Shown: positions 25,759-34,116 of the stretch, one piece after another | How the letters are laid out: each line of letters opens with the position of its first letter | Position numbering within the stretch: position 1 is the stretch's first letter | Origin: Bacteroidia bacterium | Lineage (GTDB): Bacteria > Bacteroidota > Bacteroidia > Chitinophagales > UBA2359 | NCBI GenBank assembly: GCA_030427245.1 | Contig: JAUHXA010000026.1 | Coordinates: forward strand, 1 to 64,000 | DNA length: 64,000 nucleotides | Reading direction: 5' to 3' | The notes under the pieces: model-generated | What the model was told of the DNA's origin: nothing | Databases searched by the model: none | What the model saw: the letters and a program-made list of their open reading frames with translations, nothing else | Position numbers and translations under genes: made by a program

Positions 25759-26883
25759 ATGAATGTGAATCCACAAGAGGAGTACAAGACAGAAAAAATT
25801 GAAGTAGCTCCAAAGAAAAAGAAAAAATCGGCAGCGAGAGAATGGACCGAAGCCCTTTTGTTAGCAGTGATTGCAGCTACCCTTATTCGACTTTTTTTCA
25901 TTGAAGCCTACACGATTCCTACTTCCTCTATGGAAAAAACGCTTTTGGTAGGAGATTATTTGTTTGTCAGTAAGCTTAATTATGGCACACGAATGCCGAT
26001 GACCCCATTAGCATTTCCTTTTGCTCACAATACCATGCCTTTTACCGATGGCAAAAATTCGTATAGTGAAGCCTTCAAACTGTCCTATTACCGACTGCCC
26101 GGTTTTCAAAACATCGCTCGAAATGATGTCATCGTGTTCAATTATCCAGTAGAAGAAGAACGCCCTGTTGATAAGCGAGAAAACTACATCAAACGCTGTG
26201 TGGGCTTACCAGCTGATACGCTTGAAATTGTGAACCGACAACTTTGGATAAATGGTGAACCTGCCGAAACTCCCGAATTGATGCAATACAACTATTTGGT
26301 GCAAACCAACGGAACGCCCATTAATCGGACGACCCTTCAAAAATTGGAAATCAACGAAGGGGGCAGCAACATTGCAGAAAACAACCTTTATATTTACCCG
26401 CTTACACAGTACAGTCTCCAAAAGACCAAAGAACTATCCAATGTAGTCAAAGTAGATACGAGTTTGATAGATAGAGGGATACAAGACATGGGCATTTTTC
26501 CACATGCCTCCAAAGAACATCCTTGGAACATTGACAACTACGGCCCTATAGTCATTCCTGCAAAAGACAGTACAGTCCAATTGACTTTCACCAACCTGCC
26601 TTTGTACGAGAAAATTATTACCCATTACGAAGGCAATGACCTTCGAGTAGAAAATGGAAAAATATGGATAAACGACAATGAAACTGAAAGCTACACTTTC
26701 CAAATGAACTACTATTTTATGATGGGCGACAATCGTCACAATTCAGCAGATTCTCGTTATTGGGGTTTTGTACCTGAAGACCATATTGTGGGAGAAGCGG
26801 TTTTGATTTGGTTTTCGCTCGGAGAAGGAGATAATTTTTTTGACCGCATCAGATGGGATAGAATTTTCAAATCTGTAGATTGA
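25759..26883 (+). CDS. lepB: Signal peptidase I
   Basis: 374 residues. This inner-membrane serine protease cleaves Sec and Tat signal peptides. A Lys-rich cytoplasmic N-terminus (18-24) precedes a transmembrane segment (about 31-48). The catalytic Ser57 lies in PTSSMEKTL and the general-base Lys145 in NYIKRCVGLPAD. The C-terminal box YFMMGDNRHNSADSRYWGFV is intact. It is longer than the E. coli-type catalytic domain because of an insertion between the boxes (about 165-300), common in Bacteroidota. The ATG at 25759 is supported by the basic N-terminus before the membrane anchor. Confidence 0.96.
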   Translation: MNVNPQEEYKTEKIEVAPKKKKKSAAREWTEALLLAVIAATLIRLFFIEAYTIPTSSMEKTLLVGDYLFVSKLNYGTRMPMTPLAFPFAHNTMPFTDGKNSYSEAFKLSYYRLPGFQNIARNDVIVFNYPVEEERPVDKRENYIKRCVGLPADTLEIVNRQLWINGEPAETPELMQYNYLVQTNGTPINRTTLQKLEINEGGSNIAENNLYIYPLTQYSLQKTKELSNVVKVDTSLIDRGIQDMGIFPHASKEHPWNIDNYGPIVIPAKDSTVQLTFTNLPLYEKIITHYEGNDLRVENGKIWINDNETESYTFQMNYYFMMGDNRHNSADSRYWGFVPEDHIVGEAVLIWFSLGEGDNFFDRIRWDRIFKSVD

Positions 26884-26976
26884 TTATTGTCATTTTGATT
26901 TTTATTGCTTACTTTGCAAGTTCATCCAACACGACCATTCATTCACTACTCATTTACCATTTATTAAATTTCAGAA

Positions 26977-27297
26977 ATGAACCAGTTGAAGCATATCATA
27001 CGCACCTTGTATCAACATATACCTAATTCCTTCAAAAACAAATATGCACTGACCCTGTTTATTTTTCTTTTGTGGATGATGGTTTTTGATACCAATACGC
27101 TTCCCTCTCAAGTTCGATTGAGTATGCAAATCAACGAAATGGAACAGAAAAAAGACTACTACAAGGAAGAAATTGAAGTGGTGAATCAGTCATTGGAAGA
27201 CTTACTGACCAATGAAGCAACTCAGGAAAAATTTGCAAGAGAAAATTATTTAATGAAGCGAAAAAATGAAGATGTGTTTGTAATCGAATACAAATAA
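26977..27297 (+). CDS. DivIC/FtsB-like septum formation initiator
   Basis: 106 residues: a short cytoplasmic part, one transmembrane helix (about 25-41, ALTLFIFLLWMMVF), then a coiled coil (about 50-80) and the conserved tail REN(Y)LMKRKNEDVFVIEYK. This is the typical topology and size of FtsB/DivIC divisome proteins, which link FtsL/FtsQ and help activate septal peptidoglycan synthesis. It lies 93 bp after lepB on the same strand. Confidence 0.85.
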   Translation: MNQLKHIIRTLYQHIPNSFKNKYALTLFIFLLWMMVFDTNTLPSQVRLSMQINEMEQKKDYYKEEIEVVNQSLEDLLTNEATQEKFARENYLMKRKNEDVFVIEYK

Positions 27298-27466
27298 GGA
27301 ATTTTGAATAGTTTATTCCGAAACTTCAAGAAATAAATGTTGAATTTTGAATGATGGAAACCTTCAAAGCTAATCCTTCCAAGAATAAAATGTAACGTTA
27401 TTTTTTTTCAACATTTCTAATAATGGTTAATCCCTCGATATCCCAAAAAAAATAAACTCACTGTCC

Positions 27467-28414
27467 ATGAATCAGAAGCAATTTTTTATTGGTCTTTTAT
27501 GGCTATTACTGATTTCTATCATTTCCTGTGTACCTCCCAAATCCAAAGACAACAAACTAATCATTCACAAAGCAAAGGATTTTAATATTTCCTACGATTT
27601 GGCGGATGCAAACGCAAAATATAGGCTTCCTGGGAAATTGGTGGAAATTTCGGGGTTGAGTATTTTGAATGATACTACGATTGCTTGTGTGCAAGATGAA
27701 TTGGGAGAACTCTATACCTTCAATCTTAATAAGTCGGTGATAACCAGCCGAACACCCTTCGGAAAAGAAGGGGATTATGAAGGGGTTGCTTGTACCGATA
27801 GCCTGATTTATACACTTAGAAGCAGTGGCAAAATCTACGAGGTACAACACTTCAAAGAAGACAGTCAATTTACAGTAAAGCATCGAACCGAACTCCGAAA
27901 ATTCAACAATCCGCAAGGTATGGCCTACGATGCTATTAACAACCGCTTATTGGTCGCCTGTAATGGTTTGATAGGAGATGAAAAATCTGCTAATAACATC
28001 CGATCTATCTATTCCTTCAATTTAGAAACCAATAAGTTGGATTCTATTCCTGTGATTTCTTTTACGATTGACGACATATACCAATTTTTAGACGTGGGAG
28101 GTATCGAAAAAACTTCCGAACAATTAGCCGAGTTTTTCAGTCCTGGAGTCAACAATGTTCTCGCTTTCCAAACTTCAGGATTTGCGATTCATCCCATTTC
28201 GGGAGACTATTATTTGGTCTCTTCCAAAGACAATTTCTTTATGATTCTCAGTCCAAAAGGAAAGTTTCGTTATATCCGACAATTGGATAGTAAATTGTTT
28301 CGCAAGCCCGAAGGAATCACCTTTTTGCCCAATGGTGATTTGTTTATTTCCAATGAAGGGGTGAATGAAATAGCGGATATTACCCGCTTCGATTACGTGA
28401 AAGATATTGAATGA
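27467..28414 (+). CDS. SdiA-regulated-like beta-propeller lipoprotein
   Basis: 315 residues with a lipoprotein signal peptide; the lipobox IISC places the acylated Cys near residue 22. The body reads as a beta-propeller: KLVEISGLSIL, GDYEGVACTDSLIY, NNPQGMAYDAINNRLLVACNG, SGFAIHPISGDYYLVSSKDN and FRKPEGITFLPNGDLFISNEG. These segments match the SdiA-regulated/YjiK-like family of six-bladed propellers. It is predicted to be anchored in the outer or inner membrane facing the periplasm; ligand unknown. Confidence 0.75.
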   Translation: MNQKQFFIGLLWLLLISIISCVPPKSKDNKLIIHKAKDFNISYDLADANAKYRLPGKLVEISGLSILNDTTIACVQDELGELYTFNLNKSVITSRTPFGKEGDYEGVACTDSLIYTLRSSGKIYEVQHFKEDSQFTVKHRTELRKFNNPQGMAYDAINNRLLVACNGLIGDEKSANNIRSIYSFNLETNKLDSIPVISFTIDDIYQFLDVGGIEKTSEQLAEFFSPGVNNVLAFQTSGFAIHPISGDYYLVSSKDNFFMILSPKGKFRYIRQLDSKLFRKPEGITFLPNGDLFISNEGVNEIADITRFDYVKDIE

Positions 28415-28432
28415 TATTTTTAGAGAATATCG

Positions 28433-28440
28433 TAAGTTTG
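28433..28440 (+). promoter_or_regulatory. Putative -7 box for the SDR gene
   Basis: TAAGTTTG is a perfect match to the Bacteroidota -7 consensus TAnnTTTG, 41 bp upstream of the ATG at 28482. A TTG lies about 23 bp upstream (28407-28409), a somewhat long spacing for a -33 element. Confidence 0.5.
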
Positions 28441-28481
28441 CGTCCAAAATAAATTCATTTAATTCTTAGTAATATTATATC

Positions 28482-29219
28482 ATGAGATTAGCAAATAAAG
28501 TTGCCATCGTAACAGGTGGCGCAAGAGGTATAGGCAAAGCAATAGCCGAATTGTTCTCCAAAGAAGGTGCTACCGTTGTTATTTGGGACTTATTGGATGT
28601 AGGGCAGCAAACGGCTGAAGGGATTCAGGCGAATGGGGGCAAGGCTACCTTTCAGAAAGTATCAGTGACCGACAAAGCACAAGTTGAAGCAGCCGCCAAA
28701 AAAGTATTTGAAGAAAATGGACGCTTGGACATTCTCATCAACAATGCGGGAATTTTGCGAGACAAAACGCTTTTGAAAATGAGTGATGAGGAATGGATGG
28801 CTTCCATACAGGTCAATTTGAGTGGCGTGTTTTATTGCAGCCGTGCAGTCGTGCCATATATGCAGCAAAATCAGTACGGTCGCATTGTTTCGGCTTCTTC
28901 AACAACTGGTTTGAGAGGCAATTATGGACAAACCAACTATGCGGCTGCAAAAGCTGGGGTAATTGGGATGTCGAAAACCATGGCTTTAGAAGTTGGCAAA
29001 TATGGAATTACCTGCAATGTCGTTGCGCCTGGCTATACTTTGACGGATATGACCGCTACTATTCCTGATGAAATTAGCAAGGGATTTATCAAACAAATTC
29101 CTGTGAGAATGGCTGCCGAACCGATTGACATTGCGTATGGCTACTTGTACTTGGCATCAGAAGAAGCTCGATTTGTATCAGGTATTGTGTTGCCAATTGA
29201 CGGAGGAGTGACTCGGTAG
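28482..29219 (+). CDS. fabG: 3-oxoacyl-ACP reductase-type short-chain dehydrogenase (FabG family)
   Basis: 245 residues, the usual SDR size. The NAD(P)-binding TGGARGIG lies at 11-18, NNAG at 87-90, and the catalytic Ser140, Tyr153 and Lys157 (NYAAAKAG) are all present, with C-terminal FVSGIVLPIDGG. FabG reduces 3-oxoacyl-ACP to 3-hydroxyacyl-ACP with NADPH in fatty-acid synthesis. It stands alone and not in a fab cluster, so an acetoacetyl-CoA reductase role (PhaB-type) is also possible; sequence alone does not separate these. Confidence 0.85.
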   Translation: MRLANKVAIVTGGARGIGKAIAELFSKEGATVVIWDLLDVGQQTAEGIQANGGKATFQKVSVTDKAQVEAAAKKVFEENGRLDILINNAGILRDKTLLKMSDEEWMASIQVNLSGVFYCSRAVVPYMQQNQYGRIVSASSTTGLRGNYGQTNYAAAKAGVIGMSKTMALEVGKYGITCNVVAPGYTLTDMTATIPDEISKGFIKQIPVRMAAEPIDIAYGYLYLASEEARFVSGIVLPIDGGVTR

Positions 29220-29265
29220 ATGGCGTCTTCAAATTCAAAAATACATTGATTGCTCTTGGTCTTAA

Positions 29266-29517
29266 CTATTTAAGATTGCTCCTATGCAAATCAATGGTAT
29301 AGAGGTACAATTCCTCCACTTTCTTTCTTGCCCACGGAGTTCGTCTCAAAAATTTGAGGCTTGATTTGATAGAAGGATCATACATAAAACAACGAATCTG
29401 GATTCTTCTTGCCAAGGCTTCCCAACCGTATTCGTGCTCCAAGTATTCCAGAATGTCTGCGAGTTTTACGCCATGTAAAGGATTATTTGGTTGTTCATTG
29501 CTCATAAGAAAGACCAT
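29266..29517 (-). CDS. VF530-family (DUF2132) DNA-binding protein
   Basis: 83 residues. The core [21 protein letters not shown], then [14 protein letters not shown], then [21 protein letters not shown] is the signature of the VF530 family, small SAP-fold-like proteins thought to bind DNA. The cellular role is not established. It is convergent with fabG and lies upstream of the terminator of the 29621-32386 gene. Confidence 0.88.
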   Translation of the reverse strand: MVFLMSNEQPNNPLHGVKLADILEYLEHEYGWEALARRIQIRCFMYDPSIKSSLKFLRRTPWARKKVEELYLYTIDLHRSNLK

Positions 29518-29549
29518 TTTTGATTACGAAGATAATAGTTTTTACCATA

Positions 29550-29590
29550 AAAAAAAGGTGTTGAACTTATTAAGCTCAACACCTTTTGTA
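29550..29590 (-). terminator. Rho-independent terminator of the BNR/T9SS gene
   Basis: A 12-bp perfect stem AAAAGGTGTTGA (29553-29564) / TCAACACCTTTT (29576-29587) with an 11-nt loop. On the minus strand it is followed by a run of T, 31 bp past the stop codon of the 29621 gene. Confidence 0.85.
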
Positions 29591-29620
29591 TTTTAATATG
29601 ATGACATTGAAGGTCTAAAA

Positions 29621-32386
29621 TTACTGTACCATCAATTTTTTGGTCACTTGTTTATTACCTGCGTTCAACATAACAACATAAGTACCTGCCACCAAGTCAC
29701 CTCTTTCAAGTTCAATTGTGTGAGTACGAGCAGCCAATTCGCCCAATACTTCATTTCTAACAACTCGACCTTGAATATCAATGATTCGGAGAGTCAAATC
29801 AGTAGCCTCTGTAAGGGTGATTTGTAGTTTGCTCTGTTGTTGCATTGGATTGGGGAACAAATCGATTTGTGTAATACGATCAGAAAGGTCTTCAATTCCA
29901 TTGATCAACTCATAATCGGGAAAGTCAATAGTCGTGTCACAACCTTGAAGGGTGAAAGTAGTACTTCTATACATTCCTCGTCCGTGTGTACCTGCATACA
30001 GAACATCACATCCAGCGGCTTTCATCAACTCAAGACGAAGGCTGTGAACAGGTACTCTACCCATAATACCATTTTCTTCTGTCCAGTTTTTAGATACTGC
30101 ATCATACATCCAAACTCCCAATTCTGTACCTGCAATAATGCGGTTGGGATTGAAGCCATCAATCACAATGCTATATACAGGCATCAAAGGAAGATTGTGT
30201 TGAATAGTCGAGAAAACTGGAGTCACAGCATTGGCATTAAAGGATTCCATAACATTTTGAGGTTGACCATAATTCCCCAAAGCTATTACAATGTGAGCAG
30301 GATTGAAATCCACATCAATACTTGAAATATATTGACCTGGGCTCACTATTGCATCATTCGTAGAAGGCGTGTCTCTATCCAAATTGGTAATTCGCATGAT
30401 TCTACCGTCTGTCGTACCTGCATAGACCGTTTTACCATCATTAGAAACTGCTACGGCACTGATGCATCTATTGCCGGAGAATCTACCAATCTCTTTCCAT
30501 GTAGGGATTTCACTAAAGTTGAGAGGGCCATCTGTCATCCAAACACGACCATCGCAAGCACCTGTTACAAAAATTCCTTTTTGTTGTGTCGGGTCAATGA
30601 TGTTGCCAATTACGTCTTCCCATAGAATGAAAGGAGTGATAAAGAGGGGATTTCCATCCATTTGACCATCAGGATTGCAGTTACCTTCTGGAGTTGTTGG
30701 TGCACAGTCAATTTGGGTATCAAAGAAAGTACTCAAAGGAGGAGTCGCACTACCAGTACGCATAATCGCACCGTTTTGTGATTCTGCAAAAATAGCCAAA
30801 GGGTTGATTTTGGAAATGTCACAAAATCCACCGTCACCACCTGTAATGAACTGTCCTTCAAAAGCAGAACTACCGTTCAAAGTCACAAAAACAGTAGAGT
30901 TGTCTTGTGAACCCCCAACAACACGTCCATCTTTACCTGCTGCCATTCCATAAAATTGGGTAACGTTGTAATTTTTGTTGATAGCGGCAAAAGTAGGAAA
31001 TACGTTTTGAGCATCCAAACTGCGGTAAACACCACCGTCATTTCCTATATACATCACATTTGGATTATGAGGACTAAAAACAATGGTATGCTGATCGGCG
31101 TGAACATCGTAAGGAGGTGCACCACCGTCTAATTGATTCCAATCATCACGAGCAGACCATGACCATAGACGAATACCCCCTAAGATAATTCTTTCTTTGT
31201 TGGCTGGGTCAACAGTTACACACAGGTCATACCAACCTTGACAGCTACCTCCACCTGCTTGACTCATAGGATCAAAGAAAGAAGCACTTCCTTCTCCAAT
31301 GATGATCCAAGTATCTCCGCCGTTTTTAGATTGCCATACTTTTCTCAAACAACCGCCATTGGTCACAGTGACAATGTATAAGTAGTTGTTGTCAGTTGGA
31401 GACATGGACAAGACTTTATTTCCCGATGAAACCTCAAATTGTCCAATACCTGCTCCTGTAGAATCATCACTGAAATTCAAACCATCTGTAGATTTATAAT
31501 ACCTACTACTTGCCACAGCATGTACCGTACCATCTGTAGCGACTGCAATGTCATAAGCCACTACACTTGCAGAAATGCCACCCGCTTTGGACCAAGTAGC
31601 ACCACCATCCTGACTGATTTGAAGGCCTCTACTTGTAGCCACATAGATTAAGTTAGGATTGGTAGGACTCACTTCAATGTCTTGAATTGCAGCCCAATCT
31701 GTGTTGTAGATATTGTTACCGCTAATTTCGGGAACCGTAGATTCCAATACTTGGAAAGTTACTCCTCTATCTGTTGATTTGTAAACACCATTACCCGGCA
31801 AAACAGAGTTACCTAATTTACCTTCTCCGTAAGTACGACCATCAAAGTTTTCGCCTGTACCTACATAAATATCTCCATTAGGAGATTGGGCAATAGCAGA
31901 AACAGAAAGTGTTGCAAATTCAGTGTTTTGAGGGTGATCATTCCAACGCAAACCACCATTGTCAGAAGTAAAAATACCTCCTGATACTCCTCCAATGATC
32001 ATTCTTTTGGGGTTGTCTTTGTCCACCAAAATCGCACGAGTACGACCTCCCACATTGTTGGGTCCCATAAATTCCCAATCAATTTGACCCGCCTTTTCAG
32101 CTTGATTTCGGCTTTCTGATGCTTTGTCCGCTGCTTGTCGAGCTTTCATCACATCTGCTACATCAATACGTCCTGTTTTAGGATTTGCTTTCATTTTCAT
32201 GAGGTACTCATAAGCTCCAATAAAGGATTGAGTTTTTTCCTCAAATTTTTTCATAGACTTCTGAATCTGTTCGTCTTGAACTTGTGCAACAAGGTCAGAC
32301 TCCTGTATCTGCTGCATGTAAAGGTAGCCTCCTACTGCTGCAACAAGCAAGCTTAGGGCGGCAAAAGAAATTATCAATCTTTTCAT
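29621..32386 (-). CDS. Sortilin/BNR-repeat T9SS cargo protein
   Basis: 921 residues from ATG 32386 (MKRLIISFAALSLL), which gives a standard signal/anchor segment; an upstream ATG at 32425 would add 13 residues. A short helical region (about 40-90) precedes a multi-bladed beta-propeller with Asp-box motifs (SDNGGLRW, STDRGVTF, SQDGGATW, SKNGGDTW), typical of sortilin/VPS10-like and xyloglucanase-type propellers. The C-terminal ~80 residues (LFPNPMQQQ...) are a T9SS sorting domain. It is predicted to be exported and surface-attached. Without active-site evidence I call no glycosidase activity; adhesion or glycan binding is as likely. Confidence 0.85.
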   Translation of the reverse strand: MKRLIISFAALSLLVAAVGGYLYMQQIQESDLVAQVQDEQIQKSMKKFEEKTQSFIGAYEYLMKMKANPKTGRIDVADVMKARQAADKASESRNQAEKAGQIDWEFMGPNNVGGRTRAILVDKDNPKRMIIGGVSGGIFTSDNGGLRWNDHPQNTEFATLSVSAIAQSPNGDIYVGTGENFDGRTYGEGKLGNSVLPGNGVYKSTDRGVTFQVLESTVPEISGNNIYNTDWAAIQDIEVSPTNPNLIYVATSRGLQISQDGGATWSKAGGISASVVAYDIAVATDGTVHAVASSRYYKSTDGLNFSDDSTGAGIGQFEVSSGNKVLSMSPTDNNYLYIVTVTNGGCLRKVWQSKNGGDTWIIIGEGSASFFDPMSQAGGGSCQGWYDLCVTVDPANKERIILGGIRLWSWSARDDWNQLDGGAPPYDVHADQHTIVFSPHNPNVMYIGNDGGVYRSLDAQNVFPTFAAINKNYNVTQFYGMAAGKDGRVVGGSQDNSTVFVTLNGSSAFEGQFITGGDGGFCDISKINPLAIFAESQNGAIMRTGSATPPLSTFFDTQIDCAPTTPEGNCNPDGQMDGNPLFITPFILWEDVIGNIIDPTQQKGIFVTGACDGRVWMTDGPLNFSEIPTWKEIGRFSGNRCISAVAVSNDGKTVYAGTTDGRIMRITNLDRDTPSTNDAIVSPGQYISSIDVDFNPAHIVIALGNYGQPQNVMESFNANAVTPVFSTIQHNLPLMPVYSIVIDGFNPNRIIAGTELGVWMYDAVSKNWTEENGIMGRVPVHSLRLELMKAAGCDVLYAGTHGRGMYRSTTFTLQGCDTTIDFPDYELINGIEDLSDRITQIDLFPNPMQQQSKLQITLTEATDLTLRIIDIQGRVVRNEVLGELAARTHTIELERGDLVAGTYVVMLNAGNKQVTKKLMVQ

Positions 32387-32425
32387 AGATATAAAATTTG
32401 TTAATTTGAGTAATGTTTTGTTCAT

Positions 32426-32820
32426 AGAGTTAGTGCTTATTTAGCATAGTTATCAAGAAGTGTAAAATCAATCTCTGGCCGAATATCTATCTTATTGAAA
32501 CAATCTGCAAATATTTATTTAGCGGTTTATCGCCTAAAATAGGTATTTATTACTTCAATTATAGCTATTTGTCAAGGATTTACAAAAAATACAATGGGCT
32601 GAAATCCAAGTATTAATTTTTATTTTCTCGGATAGAGAAATATCGCACAAAATAAGTTAAAACTTGCGTAAATGTAGTGTTGTTTAGCTGACTTTATTGA
32701 GGAAAAGACGATTTTACTTATTTTGAGGAACTAATCACAAAAAGGGTTGGTTGATAATATTCGATTCCTTAACTTTGCAGCCCATTTTAATAAAAACAAA
32801 ATGGAGGGAATTGTTTAGTT
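32426..32820. other. Intergenic region upstream of tRNA-Pro
   Basis: A+T-rich gap between the divergent BNR/T9SS gene and tRNA-Pro. It contains the tRNA promoter (32747-32777) and presumably the promoter of the leftward gene, for which I find no good consensus match. No ORF. Confidence 0.5.
32747..32777 (+). promoter_or_regulatory. Promoter of tRNA-Pro
   Basis: A TTG at 32747-32749 and TAACTTTG at 32770-32777 (perfect TAnnTTTG) are 20 bp apart, the spacing of Bacteroidota housekeeping sigma promoters. Transcription would start near 32783, about 38 bp before the tRNA. Confidence 0.7.
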
Positions 32821-32896
32821 CGGGATGTAGCTCAGCCAGGTTTAGAGTACACGTCTGGGGGGCGTGGGGCCGGAGGTTCGAATCCTCTCATCCCGA
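32821..32896 (+). tRNA. tRNA-Pro (anticodon GGG)
   Basis: 76 nt cloverleaf. The acceptor stem CGGGATG pairs with CATCCCG (32889-32895), followed by discriminator A. The D-stem is GCTC/GAGT, the anticodon stem CACGT/GCGTG encloses the loop CTGGGGG (anticodon GGG, reads CCC/CCU), and the T-arm is GGAGG-TTCGAAT-CCTCT. The 3' CCA is not encoded. Confidence 0.93.
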
Positions 32897-32908
32897 CTAC
32901 TTTTGTTG

Positions 32909-32952
32909 AAGGTCAGTAGGTTATTTATAATAGCTTATTGACCTTTTTTTAT
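32909..32952 (+). terminator. Terminator after tRNA-Pro
   Basis: A 10-bp stem AAGGTCAGTA (32909-32918) / TATTGACCTT (32936-32945), with one G:T pair, is followed by a T-run. It lies 13 bp after the tRNA. Confidence 0.8.
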
Positions 32953-33046
32953 TGAATACTGGCAAAAAGGGCTTTTTAGATGATTTTGCTTGCGAATTAC
33001 TTGCAAATTTTGGATGCTCTTCTTTTAAATAAAAAAAATCAACAGC

Positions 33047-33667
33047 ATGAACAACGATAATCAAAATACAAATTACCTTACCACACCTTCCTCTATTCCT
33101 TCAAAAGATTTCCATCTTACAGCAATCACTTGGAAGGATGTCAGTGATAAAGTGAACTTTCAAGCAGTGAGCGAATTGCTAAACCAAAAACTGTCCTTAT
33201 CCAATTATGGAGAAGCAGTCAAAAATTTGTATTGTACTTTTTTGGCAATTCAAGCCAATAACGAATTTCACGATGAATTTGTGGACTATGATGAAGAGGA
33301 GCAACTTTTGGAAATGGCTTTGAAGGTAGATATAAGGCAATTGAAGGATGCAACGGAAGCGCAAACTTTGGAAATGATGGTGAAGGTATTTTTGGAGTCT
33401 ATTCTCCAATATCCAAACATTGAAGGTTTTGACTCCAAACGTTTTTATATAGATGTTCAATCTGCTTTTGTCGAAAAAGGATGGTTGAGAAATCAAAATA
33501 CTACTGTTACTGCTATCCTAAACCTTTCCGAAAAAGCACAAATAACAGGCTTGGAGGAAGCGATTGTTCACCTCATTGAAACGGATATTGACAAGGCGGC
33601 TTTGGGGTGGATTAAGGTATATTGTGAAAAATTGGAGGTGGATTATGTAAAACTAATAACTGAATAA
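33047..33667 (+). CDS. Hypothetical protein
   Basis: 206 residues, acidic and helix-rich, no signal peptide or membrane span. I do not recognise the family. Its middle (about 85-125) is rich in Glu/Asp and Leu and the rest reads as a helical bundle. It follows the tRNA terminator and stands alone, with its own A+T-rich upstream region. Codon use is ordinary for the window, so it is probably a real gene. Confidence 0.6.
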   Translation: MNNDNQNTNYLTTPSSIPSKDFHLTAITWKDVSDKVNFQAVSELLNQKLSLSNYGEAVKNLYCTFLAIQANNEFHDEFVDYDEEEQLLEMALKVDIRQLKDATEAQTLEMMVKVFLESILQYPNIEGFDSKRFYIDVQSAFVEKGWLRNQNTTVTAILNLSEKAQITGLEEAIVHLIETDIDKAALGWIKVYCEKLEVDYVKLITE

Positions 33668-34116
33668 TTTTTTCACTCCGTCGCCATAAACCGACACCTC
33701 GAATAAGTCGAACAACCCAAAAAATACTTAGTAAAAGTAGCTTTTCGTAACCGTAACTTTATGAATACACTACAACGATGACAAATTCCGTAATCAATCG
33801 GTTTGGTCCTTGTCCTATCGTTCTTCTTGACTTTGACAGTTAGAATAAGGAATTTATTATCAGTCAAATATTTAAGATTTGAAAAAAGTGCAAGTTGCCA
33901 CTACATTCCTCCAATTATCCCTCATGTATAATCATTCAATATTTATAAGCGATGTTTACTATCGTACGATTAAAAGAGTGAACATTGCAGTTGGGATTGA
34001 GGAATAAGATAGGTTAGCAAAATACCTGATTTGTGGTAAAAATAACCCTCTCGATAAATACTTGCCAAAGTCTACTATGCAACTAGGTTGCGACCTTTTT
34101 TCAGTAATTTTGCATC
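33668..34116. other. Intergenic region upstream of the P-type ATPase
   Basis: 449 bp. The last 40 bp hold the putative operator and -7 box of the ATPase gene. A minus-strand open frame (33673-33867) has no recognisable domain and is probably chance. Nothing else is seen. Confidence 0.45.
34079..34112 (+). promoter_or_regulatory. Putative metal-responsive operator and -7 box of the P1B ATPase gene
   Basis: GCAACTAGGTTGC (34079-34091) is a perfect 5-bp-arm inverted repeat with a 3-bp centre (GCAAC-TAG-GTTGC). TAATTTTG (34105-34112) fits TAnnTTTG and lies 4 bp before the ATG, implying a very short or absent leader. An operator directly upstream of a -7 box fits control by a Fur/Zur- or ArsR-type metal sensor; which one is inference. 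Confidence 0.5.

Noticed and set aside
33673..33867. 64-residue minus-strand frame upstream of the metal ATPase
   Set aside because: Composition and lack of any motif suggest a chance frame.
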